Positions 27,638 to 40,555 of a DNA stretch of 64,000 nucleotides are shown here, in pieces (position 1 is the first letter of the stretch; the number at the start of each line of letters is the position of its first letter). The notes below the pieces were generated by a model. It did not search any database, was not told the origin of the DNA, and saw nothing but the letters and a program-made list of their open reading frames with translations. Made by a program: the position numbers and the translations under genes. The stretch comes from Eutrigla gurnardus (Eukaryota; Chordata; Actinopteri; Perciformes; Triglidae): assembly GCA_963514095.1 (NCBI GenBank), contig CAUPSS010000197.1:80001-144000 (forward strand), written 5' to 3'.

Positions 27638-30600
27638 GACTGGTTACCTGTCTGTCTCTACATGTCTCCCTGTGATAGACTGGTTACCTGTCTGTCTCTA
27701 CATGTCCCCCTGTGATAGACTGGTTACCTGTCTGTCTCTACATGTCTCCCTGTGATAGACTGGTTACCTGTCTGTCTCTACATGTCAGCCCTGTGATAGA
27801 CTGGTTACCTGTCTGTCTCTACATGTCTCCCTGTGATAGACTGGTTACCTGTCTGTCTCTACATGTCTCCCTGTGATAGACTGGTCACCTGTCTGTCTCT
27901 ACATGTCTCCCTGTGATAGACTGGTTACCTGTCTGTCTTTACATGTCTCCCTGTGATAGACTGGTTACCTGTCTGTCTCTACATGTCTCCCTGTGATAGA
28001 CTGGTTACCTGTCTGTCTCTACATGTCCCCCTGTGAAAGACTGGTTACCTGTCGGTCTCTACATGTCTCCCTGTGATAGACTGGTTACCTGTCTGTCTCT
28101 ACATGTCTCCCTGTGATAGACTGGTTACCTGTCTGTCTCTACATGTCCCCCTGTGATAGACTGGTTACCTGTCTGTCTCTACATGTCTCCCTGTGATAGA
28201 CTGGTCACCTGTCTGTCTCTACATGTCTCCCTGTGATAGACTGGTTACCTGTCTGTCTTTACATGTCTCCCTGTGATAGACTGGTTACCTGTCTGTCTCT
28301 CCATGTCTCCCTGTGATAGACTGGTTACCTGTCTGTCTCTACATGTCTCCCTGTGATAGACTGGTTACCTGTCTGTCTCTACATGTCTCCCTGTGATAGA
28401 CTGGTTACCTGTCTGTCTCTACATGTCCCCCTGTGATAGACTGGTTACCTGTCGGTCTCTACATGTCTCCCTGTGATAGACTGGTTACCTGTCTGTCTCC
28501 ACATGTCTCCATGTGATAGATTGGTTACCTGTCTGTCTCTACATGTCAGCCCTGTGATAGACTGGTTACCTGTCTGTCTCTACATGTCTCCCTGTGATAG
28601 ACTGGTCACCTGTCTGTCTCTACATGTCTCCCTGTGATAGACTGGTTACCTGTCTGTCTCTACATGTCTCCCTGTGATAGACTGGTTACCTGTCTGTCTC
28701 TACATGTCTCCCTGTGATAGACTGGTCACCTGTCTGTCTCTACATGTCTCCCTGTGATAGACTGGTTACCTGTCTGTCTTTACATGTCTCCCTGTGATAG
28801 ACTGGTTACCTGTCTGTCTCTACATGTCTCCCTGTGATAGACTGGTTACCTGTCCGTCTCTACATGTCTCCCTGTGATAGACTGGTTACCTGTCTGTCTC
28901 TACATGTCTCCCTGTGATAGACTGGTTACCTGTCTGGCTCTACATGTCAGCCCTGTGATAGACTGGTTACCTGTCTGTCTCTACATGTCCCCCTGTGATA
29001 GACTGGTTACCTGTCGGTCTCTACATGTCTCCCTGTGATAGACTGGTTACCTGTCTGTCTCTACATGTCTCCCTGTGATAGACTGGTTACCTGTCTGTCT
29101 CCACATGTCTCCATGTGATAGACTGGTTACCTGTCTGTCTCTACATGTCAGCCCTATGATAGACTGGTTACCTGTCTGTCTCTACATGTCAGCCCTGTGA
29201 TAGACTGGTTACCTGTCTGTCTCTACATGTCAGCCCTGTGATAGACTGGTTACCTGTCTGTCTGTACATGTCTCCCTGTGATAGACTGGTTACCTGTCTG
29301 TCTCTACATGTCTCCCTGTGATAGACTGGTTACCTGTCTGTCTCTACATGTCAGCCCTGTGATAGACTGGTTACCTGTCTGTCTCTACATGTCTCCCTGT
29401 GATAGACTGGTTACCTGTCTGTCTCTACATGTCTCCCTGTGATAGACTGGTCACCTGTCTGTCTCTACATGTCTCCCTGTGATAGACTGGTTACCTGTCT
29501 GTCTCTACATGTCTCCCTGTGATAGACTGGTTACCTGTCTGTCTCTACATGTCTCCCTGTGATAGACTGGTTACCTGTCTGTCTCTACATGTCTCCCTGT
29601 GATAGACTGGTTACCTGTCTGTCTCTACATGTCCCCCTGTGATAGACTGGTTACCTGTCTGTCTCTACATGTCTCCCTGTGATAGACTGGTTACCTGTCT
29701 GTCTCTACATGTCTCCCTGTGATAGACTGGTTACCTGTCTGTCTCTACATGTCCCCCTGTGATAGACTGGTTACCTGTCTGTCTCTACATGTCTCCCTGT
29801 GATAGACTGGTTACCTGTCTGTCTCTACATGTCGGCCCCATGATAGACTGGTTACCTGTCTGTCTCTACATGTCTCCCTGTGATAGACTGGTTACCTGTC
29901 TGTCTCTACATGTCTCCCTGTGATAGACTGGTTACCTGTCTGTCTCTAGATGTCGGCCCTGTGATAGACTGGTTACCTGTCTGTCTCTACATGTCAGCCC
30001 TGTGATAGACTGGTTGCCTGTCTGTCTCTACATGTCAGCCCTGTGATAGACTGGTTACCTGTCTGTCTCTACATGTCTCCCTGTGATAGACTGGTTACCT
30101 GTCTGTCTCTACATGTCTCCCTGTGATAGACTGGTTACCTGTCTGTCTCTACATGTCAGCCCTGTGATAGACTGGTCACCTGTCTCTCTCTACATGTCAG
30201 CCCTGTGATAGACTGGTCACCTGTCTGTCTCTACATGTCAGCCCTGTGATAGACTGGCTACCTGTCTGTCTCTACATGTCTCCCTGTGATAGACTGGTTA
30301 CCTGTCTGTCTCTAAATGTCGGCCCCGTGATAGACTGGTTACCTGTCTGTCTCTACATGTCTCCCTGTGATAGACTGGTTACCTGTCTGTCTCTACATGT
30401 CTCCCTGTGATAGACTGGTTACCTGTCTGTCTATACATGTCCCCCTGTGAAAGACTGGTTACCTGTCGGTCTCTACATGTCTCCCTGTGATAGACTGGTT
30501 ACCTGTCTGTCTCTACATGTCTCCCTGTGATAGACTGGTTACCTGTCTGTCTCTACATGTCCCCCTGTGATAGACTGGTTACCTGTCTGTCTCTACATGT

Positions 30601-32627
30601 CGGCCCCATGATAGACTGGTTACCTGTCTGTCTCTACATGTCTCCCTGTGATAGACTGGTTACCTGTCTGTCTCTACATGTCTCCCTGTGATAGACTGGT
30701 TACCTGTCTGTCTCTAGATGTCGGCCCTGTGATAGACTGGTTACCTGTCTGTCTCTACATGTCAGCCCTGTGATAGACTGGTTGCCTGTCTGTCTCTACA
30801 TGTCAGCCCTGTGATAGACTGGTTACCTGTCTGTCTCTACATGTCTCCCTGTGATAGACTGGTTACCTGTCTGTCTCTACATGTCTCCCTGTGATAGACT
30901 GGTTACCTGTCTGTCTCTACATGTCAGCCCTGTGATAGACTGGTCACCTGTCTCTCTCTACATGTCAGCCCTGTGATAGACTGGTCACCTGTCTGTCTCT
31001 ACATGTCAGCCCTGTGATAGACTGGCTACCTGTCTGTCTCTACATGTCTCCCTGTGATAGACTGGTTACCTGTCTGTCTCTAAATGTCGGCCCCGTGATA
31101 GACTGGTTACCTGTCTGTCTCTACATGTCTCCCTGTGATAGACTGGTTACCTGTCTGTCTCTACATGTCTCCCTGTGATAGACTGGTTACCTGTCTGTCT
31201 ATACATGTCCCCCTGTGAAAGACTGGTTACCTGTCGGTCTCTACATGTCTCCCTGTGATAGACTGGTTACCTGTCTGTCTCTACATGTCTCCCTGTGATA
31301 GACTGGTTACCTGTCTGTCTCTACATGTCCCCCTGTGATAGACTGGTTACCTGTCTGTCTCTACATGTCTCCCTGTGATAGACTGGTCACCTGTCTGTCT
31401 CTACATGTCTCCCTGTGATAGACTGGTTACCTGTCTGTCTCTCCATGTCTCCCCGTGATAGACTGGTTACCTGTCTGTCTCTACATGTCTCCCTGTGATA
31501 GACTGGTTACCTGTCTGTCTCTACATGTCGGCCCCGTGATAGACTGGTTACCTGTCTGTCTCTACATGTCTCCCTGTGATAGACTGGTTACCTGTCTGTC
31601 TCTACATGTCTCCCTGTGATAGACTGGTTACCTGTCTGTCTCTACATGTCCCCCTGTGATAGACTGGTTACCTGTCGGTCTCTACATGTCTCCCTGTGAT
31701 ATACTGGTTACCTGTCTGTCTCCACATGTCTCCATGTGATAGATTGGTTACCTGTCTGTCTCTACATGTCAGCCCTGTGATAGACTGGTTACCTGTCTGT
31801 CTCTACATGTCTCCCTGTGATAGACTGGTCACCTGTCTGTCTGTACATGTCTCCCTGTGATAGACTGGTTACCTGTCTGTCTCTACATGTCTCCCTGTGA
31901 TAGACTGGTCACCTGTCTGTCTCTACATGTCTCCCTGTGATAGACTGGTTACCTGTCTGTCTTTACATGTCTCCCTGTGATAGACTGGTTACCTGTCTGG
32001 CTCTACATGTCAGCCCTGTGATAGACTGGTTACCTGTCTGTCTCTACATGTCCCCCTGTGATAGACTGGTTACCTGTCGGTCTCTACTTGTCTCCCTGTG
32101 ATAGACTGGTTACCTGTCTGTCTCTACATGTCTCCCTGTGATAGACTGGTTACCTGTCTGTCTCCACATGTCTCCATGTGATAGACTGGTTACCTGTCTG
32201 TCTCTACATGTCAGCCCTATGATAGACTGGTTACCTGTCTGTCTCTACATGTCAGCCCTGTGATAGACTGGTTACCTGTCTGTCTCTACATGTCAGCCCT
32301 GTGATAGACTGGTTACCTGTCTGTCTGTACATGTCTCCCTGTGATAGACTGGTTACCTGTCTGTCTCTACATGTCTCCCTGTGATAGACTGGTTACCTGT
32401 CTGTCTCTACATGTCAGCCCTGTGATAGACTGGTTACCTGTCTGTCTCTACATGTCTCCCTGTGATAGACTGGTTACCTGTCTGTCTCTACATGTCTCCC
32501 TGTGATAGACTGGTCACCTGTCTGTGTCTACATGTCTCCCTGTGATAGACTGGTTACCTGTCTGTCTCTACATGTCTCCCTGTGATAGACTGGTTACCTG
32601 TCTGTCTCTACATGTCCCCCTGTGAAA

Positions 32628-32692
32628 GACTGGTCGGTCTCTACATGTCGGTCGGTCTCTACTGGTCGGTCTCTACATGTCTCCCTGTGATA
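32628..32692 (+). repeat. Triple 13-mer island, copy 8 (S2)
   Basis: Counterpart of the island at 18904, with the CGGTCGG form. Confidence 0.9.
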
Positions 32693-35600
32693 GACTGGTT
32701 ACCTGTCTGTCTCTACATGTCTCCCTGTGATAGACTGGTTACCTGTCTGTCTCTACATGTCCCCCTGTGATAGACTGGTTACCTGTCTGTCTCTACATGT
32801 CTCCCTGTGATAGACTGGTTACCTGTCTGTCTCTACATGTCAGCCCTGTGATAGACTGGTTACCTGTCTGTCTCTACATGTCTCCCTGTGATAGACTGGT
32901 TACCTGTCTGTCTCTACATGTCTCCCTGTGATAGACTGGTCACCTGTCTGTCTCTACATGTCTCCCTGTGATAGACTGGTTACCTGTCTGTCTTTACATG
33001 TCTCCCTGTGATAGACTGGTTACCTGTCTGTCTCTACATGTCTCCCTGTGATAGACTGGTTACCTGTCTGTCTCTACATGTCTCCCTGTGATAGACCGGT
33101 TACCTGTCTGTCTCTACATGTCCCCCTGTGATAGACTGGTTACCTGTCTGTCTCTACATGTCTCCCTGTGATAGACTGGTTATCTGTCTGTCTCTACATG
33201 TCTCCCTGTGATAGACTGGTTACCTGTCTGTCTCTACATGTCAGCCCTGTGATAGACTGGTCACCTGTCTCTCTCTACATGTCAGCCCTGTGATAGACTG
33301 GTTACCTGTCTGTCTCTACATGTCTCCCTGTGATAGACTGGTTACCTGTCTGTCTCTAAATGTCGGCCCCGTGATAGACTGGTTACCTGTCTGTCTCTAC
33401 ATGTCTCCCTGTGATAGACTGGTTACCTGTCTGTCTCTACATGTCTCCCTATGATAGACTGGTTACCTGTCTGTCTCTACATGTCCCCCTGTGAAAGACT
33501 GGTTACCTGTCGGTCTCTACATGTCTCCCTGTGATAGACTGGTTACCTGTCTGTCTCTACATGTCTCCCTGTGATAGACTGGTCACCTGTCTGTCTCTAC
33601 ATGTCTCCCTGTGATAGACTGGTTACCTGTCTGTCTTTACATGTCTCCCTGTGATAGACTGGTTACCTGTCTGTCTCTACATGTCTCCCTGTGATAGACT
33701 GGTTACCTGTCTGTCTCTACATGTCTCCCTGTGATAGACCGGTTACCTGTCTGTCTCTACATGTCCCCCTGTGATAGACTGGTTACCTGTCTGTCTCTAC
33801 ATGTCTCCCTGTGATAGACTGGTTATCTGTCTGTCTCTACATGTCTCCCTGTGATAGACTGGTTACCTGTCTGTCTCTACATGTCAGCCCTGTGATAGAC
33901 TGGTCACCTGTCTGTCTCTACATGTCAGCCCTGTGATAGACTGGTTACCTGTCTGTCTCTACATGTCTCCCTGTGATAGACTGGTTACCTGTCTGTCTCT
34001 AAATGTCGGCCCCGTGATAGACTGGTTACCTGTCTGTCTCTACATGTCTCCCTGTGATAGACTGGTTACCTGTCTGTCTCTACATGTCTCCCTATGATAG
34101 ACTGGTTACCTGTCTGTCTCTACATGTCCCCCTGTGAAAGACTGGTTACCTGTCGGTCTCTACATGTCTCCCTGTGATAGACTGGTTACCTGTCTGTCTC
34201 TACATGTCTCCCTGTGATAGACTGGTTACCTGTCTGTCTCTACATGTCCCCCTGTGATAGACTGGTTACCTGTCTGTCTCTACATGTCTCCCTGTGATAG
34301 ACTGGTCACCTGTCTGTCTCTACATGTCTCCCTGTGATAGACTGGTTACCTGTCTGTCTTTACATGTCTCCCTGTGATAGACTGGTTACCTGTCTGTCTC
34401 TCCATGTCTCCCTGTGATAGACTGGTTACCTGTCTGTCTCTACATGTCTCCCTGTGATAGACTGGTTACCTGTCTGTCTCTACATGTCTCCCTGTGATAG
34501 ACTGGTTACCTGTCTGTCTCTACATGTCCCCCTGTGATAGACTGGTTACCTGTCGGTCTCTACATGTCTCCCTGTGATAGACTGGTTACCTGTCTGTCTC
34601 CACATGTCTCCATGTGATAGATTGGTTACCTGTCTGTCTCTACATGTCAGCCCTGTGATAGACTGGTTACCTGTCTGTCTCTACATGTCTCCCTGTGATA
34701 GACTGGTCACCTGTCTGTCTCTACATGTCTCCCTGTGATAGACTGGTTACCTGTCTGTCTCTACATGTCTCCCTGTGATAGACTGGTTACCTGTCTGTCT
34801 CTACATGTCAGCCCTGTGATAGACTGGTTACCTGTCTGTCTCTACATGTCAGCCCTATGATAGACTGGTTACCTGTCTGTCTCTACATGTCAGCCCTGTG
34901 ATAGACTGGTTACCTGTCTGTCTGTACATGTCTCCCTGTGATAGACTGGTTACCTGTCTGTCTCTACATGTCTCCCTGTGATAGACTGGTTACCTGTCTG
35001 TCTCTACATGTCAGCCCTGTGATAGACTGGTTACCTATCTGTCTCTACATGTCTCCCTGTGATAGACTGGTTACCTGTCTGTCTCTACATGTCTCCCTGT
35101 GATAGACTGGTCACCTGTCTGTCTCTACATGTCTCCCTGTGATAGACTGGTTACCTGTCTGTCTTTACATGTCTCCCTGTGATAGACTGGTTACCTGTCT
35201 GTCTCTACATGTCTCCCTGTGATAGACTGGTTACCTGTCTGTCTCTACATGTCAGCCCTGTGATAGACTGGTTACCTGTCTGTCTCCACATGTCTCCATG
35301 TGATAGACTGGTTACCTGTCTGTCTCTACATGTCAGCCCTATGATAGACTGGTTACCTGTCTGTCTCTACATGTCAGCCCTGTGATAGACTGGTTACCTG
35401 TCTGTCTCTACATGTGAGCCCTGTGATAGACTGCTTACCTGTCTGTCTGTACATGTCTCCCTGTGATAGACTGGTTACCTGTCTGTCGCTACATGTCTCC
35501 CTGTGATAGACTGGTTACCTGTCTGTCTCTACATGTCAGCCCTGTGATAGACTGGTTACCTGTCTGTCTCTACATGTCTCCCTGTGATAGACTGGTTACC

Positions 35601-36477
35601 TGTCTGTCTCTACATGTCTCCCTGTGATAGACTGGTCACCTGTCTGTCTCTACATGTCTCCCTGTGATAGACTGGTTACCTGTCTGTCTTTACATGTCTC
35701 CCTGTGATAGACTGGTTACCTGTCTGTCTCTACATGTCTCCCTGTGATAGACTGGTTACCTGTCTGTCTCTACATGTCTCCCTGTGATAGACTGGTTACC
35801 TGTCTGTCTCTACATGTCCCCCTGTGATATACTGGTTACCTGTCTGTCTCTACATGTCTCCCTGTGATAGACTGGTTACCTGTCTGTCTCTACATGTCGG
35901 CCCCATGATAGACTGGTTACCTGTCTGTCTCTACATGTCCCCCTGTGATAGACTGGTTACCTGTCTGTCTCTACATGTCTCCCTGTGATAGACTGGTTAC
36001 CTGTCTGTCTCTACATGTCGGCCCTGTGATAGACTGGTTACCTGTCTGTCTCTACATGTCAGCCCTGTGATAGACTGGTTGCCTGTCTGTCTCTACATGT
36101 CAGCCCTGTGATAGACTGGTTACCTGTCTGTCTCTACATGTCTCCCTGTGATAGACTGGTTACCTGTCTGTCTCTACATGTCTCCCTGTGATAGACTGGT
36201 TACCTGTCTGTCTCTACATGTCAGCCCTGTGATAGACTGGTCACCTGTCTCTCTCTACATGTCAGCCCTGTGATAGACTGGTCACCTGTCTGTCTCTACA
36301 TGTCAGCCCTGTGATAGACTGGTTACCTGTCTGTCTCTAAATGTCGGCCCCGTGATAGACTGGTTACCTGTCTGTCTCTACATGTCTCCCTGTGATAGAC
36401 TGGTTACCTGTCTGTCTCTACATGTCTCCCTGTGATAGACTGGTTACCTGTCTGTCTCTACATGTCCCCCTGTGAAA

Positions 36478-36542
36478 GACTGGTCGGTCTCTACATGTCA
36501 GTCGGTCTCTACTGGTCGGTCTCTACATGTCTCCCTGTGATA
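36478..36542 (+). repeat. Triple 13-mer island, copy 9 (S3, CAGTCGG form)
   Basis: Counterpart of the islands at 9187 and 23600, with the shared CG-to-CA base. Confidence 0.9.
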
Positions 36543-39500
36543 GACTGGTTACCTGTCTGTCTCTACATGTCTCCCTGTGATAGACTGGTTACCTGTCTGT
36601 CTCTACATGTCCCCCTGTGATAGACTGGTTACCTGTCTGTCTCTACATGTCTCCCTGTGATAGACTGGTTACCTGTCTGTCTCTACATGTCAGCCCTGTG
36701 ATAGACTGGTTACCTGTCTGTCTCTACATGTCTCCCTGTGATAGACTGGTTACCTGTCTGTCTCTACATGTCTCCCTGTGATAGACTGGTCACCTGTCTG
36801 TCTCTACATGTCTCCCTGTGATAGACTGGTTACCTGTCTGTCTTTACATGTCTCCCTGTGATAGACTGGTTACCTGTCTGTCTCTACATGTCTCCCTGTG
36901 ATAGACTGGTTACCTGTCTGTCTCTACATGTCTCCCTGTGATAGACCGGTTACCTGTCTGTCTCTACATGTCCCCCTGTGATAGACTGGTTACCTGTCTG
37001 TCTCTACATGTCTCCCTGTGATAGACTGGTTACCTGTCTGTCTCTACATGTCTCCCTGTGATAGACTGGTTACCTGTCTGTCTCTACATGTCAGCCCTGT
37101 GATAGACTGGTCACCTGTCTCTCTCTACATGTCAGCCCTGTGATAGACTGGTCACCTGTCTGTCTCTACATGTCAGCCCTGTGATAGACTGGTTACCTGT
37201 CTGTCTCTACATGTCTCCCTGTGATAGACTGGTTACCTGTTAGTCTCTAAATGTCGGCCCCGTGATAGACTGGTTACCTGTCTGTCTTTACATGTCTCCC
37301 TGTGATAGACTGGTTACCTGTCTGTCTCTACATGTCTCCCTGTGATAGACTGGTTACCTGTCTGTCTCTACATGTCCCCCTGTGAAAGACTGGTTACCTG
37401 TCGGTCTCTACATGTCTCCCTGTGATAGACTGGTTACCTGTCTGTCTCTACATGTCTCCCTGTGATAGACTGGTTACCTGTCTGTCTCTACATGTCTCCC
37501 TGTGATAGACTGGTTACCTGTCTGTCTCTACATGTCTCCCTGTGATAGACTGGTCACCTGTCTGTCTCTACATGTCTCCCTGTGATAGACTGGTTACCTG
37601 TCTGTCTTTACATGTCTCCCTGTGATAGACTGGTTACCTGTCTGTCTCTCCATGTCTCCCTGTGATAGACTGGTTACCTGTCTGTCTCTACATGTCTCCC
37701 TGTGATAGACTGGTTACCTGTCTGTCTCTACATGTCTCCCTGTGATAGACTGGTTACCTGTCTGTCTCTACATGTCCCCCTGTGATAGACTGGTTACCTG
37801 TCGGTCTCTACATGTCTCCCTGTGATAGACTGGTTACCTGTCTGTCTCCACATGTCTCCATGTGATAGATTGGTTACCTGTCTGTCTCTACATGTCAGCC
37901 CTGTGATAGACTGGTTACCTGTCTGTCTCTACATGTCTCCCTGTGATAGACTGGTCACCTGTCTGTCTCTACATGTCTCCCTGTGATAGACTGGTTACCT
38001 GTCTGTCTCTACATGTCTCCCTGTGATAGACTGGTTACCTGTCTGTCTCTACAAGTCTCCCTGTGATAGACTGGTCACCTGTCTGTCTCTACATGTCTCC
38101 CTGTGATAGACTGGTTACCTGTCTGTCTTTACATGTCTCCCTGTGATAGACTGGTTACCTGTCTGTCTCTACATGTCTCCCTGTGATAGACTGGTTACCT
38201 GTCTGTCTCTACATGTCTCCCTGTGATAGACTGGTTACCTGTCTGTCTCTACATGTCTCCCTGTGATAGACTGGTTACCTGTCTGGCTCTACATGTCAGC
38301 CCTGTGATAGACTGGTTACCTGTCTGTCTCTACATGTCCCCCTGTGATAGACTGGTTACCTGTCGGTCTCTACATGTCTCCCTGTGATAGACTGGTTACC
38401 TGTCTGTCTCTACATGTCTCCCTGTGATAGACTGGTTACCTGTCTGTCTCCACATGTCTCCATGTGATAGATTGGTTACCTGTCTGTCTCTACATGTCAG
38501 CCCTGTGATAGACTGGTTACCTGTCTGTCTCTACATGTCTCCCTGTGATAGACTGGTCACCTGTCTGTCTCTACATGTCTCCCTGTGATAGACTGGTTAC
38601 CTGTCTGTCTCTACATGTCTCCCTGTGATAGACTGGTTACCTGTCTGTCTCTACATGTCAGCCCTGTGATAGACTGGTTACCTGTCTGTCTCTACATGTC
38701 AGCCCTATGATAGACTGGTTACCTGTCTGTCTCTACATGTCAGCCCTGTGATAGACTGGTTACCTGTCTGTCTGTACATGTCTCCCTGTGATAGACTGGT
38801 TACCTGTCTGTCTCTACATGTCTCCCTGTGATAGACTGGTTACCTGTCTGTCTCTACATGTCAGCCCTGTGATAGACTGGTTACCTGTCTGTCTCTACAT
38901 GTCTCCCTGTGATAGACTGGTTACCTGTCTGTCTCTACATGTCTCCCTGTGATAGACTGGTCACCTGTCTGTCTCTACATGTCTCCCTGTGATAGACTGG
39001 TTACCTGTCTGTCTTTACATGTCTCCCTGTGATAGACTGGTTACCTGTCTGTCTCTACATGTCTCCCTGTGATAGACTGGTTACCTGTCTGTCTCTACAT
39101 GTCAGCCCTGTGATAGACTGGTTACCTGTCTGTCTCCACATGTCTCCATGTGATAGACTGGTTACCTGTCTGTCTCTACATGTCAGCCCTATGATAGACT
39201 GGTTACCTGTCTGTCTCTACATGTCAGCCCTGTGATAGACTGGTTACCTGTCTGTCTCTACATGTCAGCCCTGTGATAGACTGGTTACCTGTCTGTCTCC
39301 ACATGTCTCCATGTGATAGACTGGTTACCTGTCTGTCTCTACATGTCAGCCCTATGATAGACTGGTTACCTGTCTGTCTCTACATGTCAGCTCTGTGATA
39401 GACTGGTTACCTGTCTGTCTCTACATGTGAGCCCTGTGATAGACTGCTTACCTGTCTGTCTGTACATGTCTCCCTGTGATAGACTGGTTACCTGTCTGTC

Positions 39501-40490
39501 GCTACATGTCTCCCTGTGATAGACTGGTTACCTGTCTGTCTCTACATGTCAGCCCTGTGATAGACTGGTTACCTGTCTGTCTCTACATGTCTCCCTGTGA
39601 TAGACTGGTTACCTGTCTGTCTCTACATGTCTCCCTGTGATAGACTGGTCACCTGTCTGTCTCTACATGTCTCCCTGTGATAGACTGGTTACCTGTCTGT
39701 CTTTACATGTCTCCCTGTGATAGACTGGTTACCTGTCTGTCTCTACATGTCTCCCTGTGATAGACTGGTTACCTGTCTGTCTCTACATGTCTCCCTGTGA
39801 TAGACTGGTTACCTGTCTGTCTCTACATGTCCCCCTGTGATAGACTGGTTACCTGTCTGTCTCTACATGTCTCCCTGTGATAGACTGGTTACCTGTCTGT
39901 CTCTACATGTCGGCCCCATGATAGACTGGTTACTTGTCTGTCTCTACATGTCCCCCTGTGATAGACTGGTTACCTGTCTGTCTCTACATGTCTCCCTGTG
40001 ATAGACTGGTTACCTGTCTGTCTCTACATGTCGGCCCTGTGATAGACTGGTTACCTGTCTGTCTCTACATGTCAGCCCTGTGATAGACTGGTTGCCTGTC
40101 TGTCTCTACATGTCAGCCCTGTGATAGACTGGTTACCTGTCTGTCTCTACATGTCTCCCTGTGATAGACTGGTTACCTGTCTGTCTCTACATGTCTCCCT
40201 GTGATAGACTGGTTACCTGTCTGTCTCTACATGTCAGCCCTGTGATAGACTGGTCACCTGTCTCTCTCTACATGTCAGCCCTGTGATAGAGTGGTCACCT
40301 GTCTGTCTCTACATGTCAGCCCTGTGATAGACTGGTTACCTGTCTGTCTCTAAATGTCGGCCCCGTGATAGACTGGTTACCTGTCTGTCTCTACATGTCT
40401 CCCTGTGATAGACTGGTTACCTGTCTGTCTCTACATGTCTCCCTGTGATAGACTGGTTACTTGTCTGTCTCTACATGTCCCCCTGTGAAA

Positions 40491-40555
40491 GACTGGTCGG
40501 TCTCTACATGTCGGTCGGTCTCTACTGGTCGGTCTCTACATGTCTCCCTGTGATA
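40491..40555 (+). repeat. Triple 13-mer island, copy 10 (S3), last in the window
   Basis: Counterpart of 13160 and 27573. The unit just before it has a private TTACTTGTCTG change. No further island occurs in the remaining 23 kb, including block T and both R copies. Confidence 0.9.

Larger units (their letters stand above)
21343..35066 (+). repeat. Block S2: about 13.7 kb super-repeat, copy 2
   Basis: S2 aligns to S1 at +14,413, then +13,845, then +13,724 bp. The last offset is shown by the island pair 18904/32628 and the CTATCTGTCT pair 21312/35035. Private marks since duplication include ACAAGTCAGCC with A at 26426, where S1 has ACATGTCAGCC at 12013. Divergence from S1 is so low that most 60-base lines are identical after shifting. 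This implies recent amplification or an assembly duplication. Confidence 0.8.

Noticed and set aside
21343..35066. S1/S2/S3 treated as certain biological duplications
   Set aside because: The copies carry different private bases (for example 12013 versus 26426) and different unit gaps, which favours real copies. But with such low divergence and one suspect join at 45.5 kb, assembly duplication cannot be ruled out, so I did not claim it as certain.
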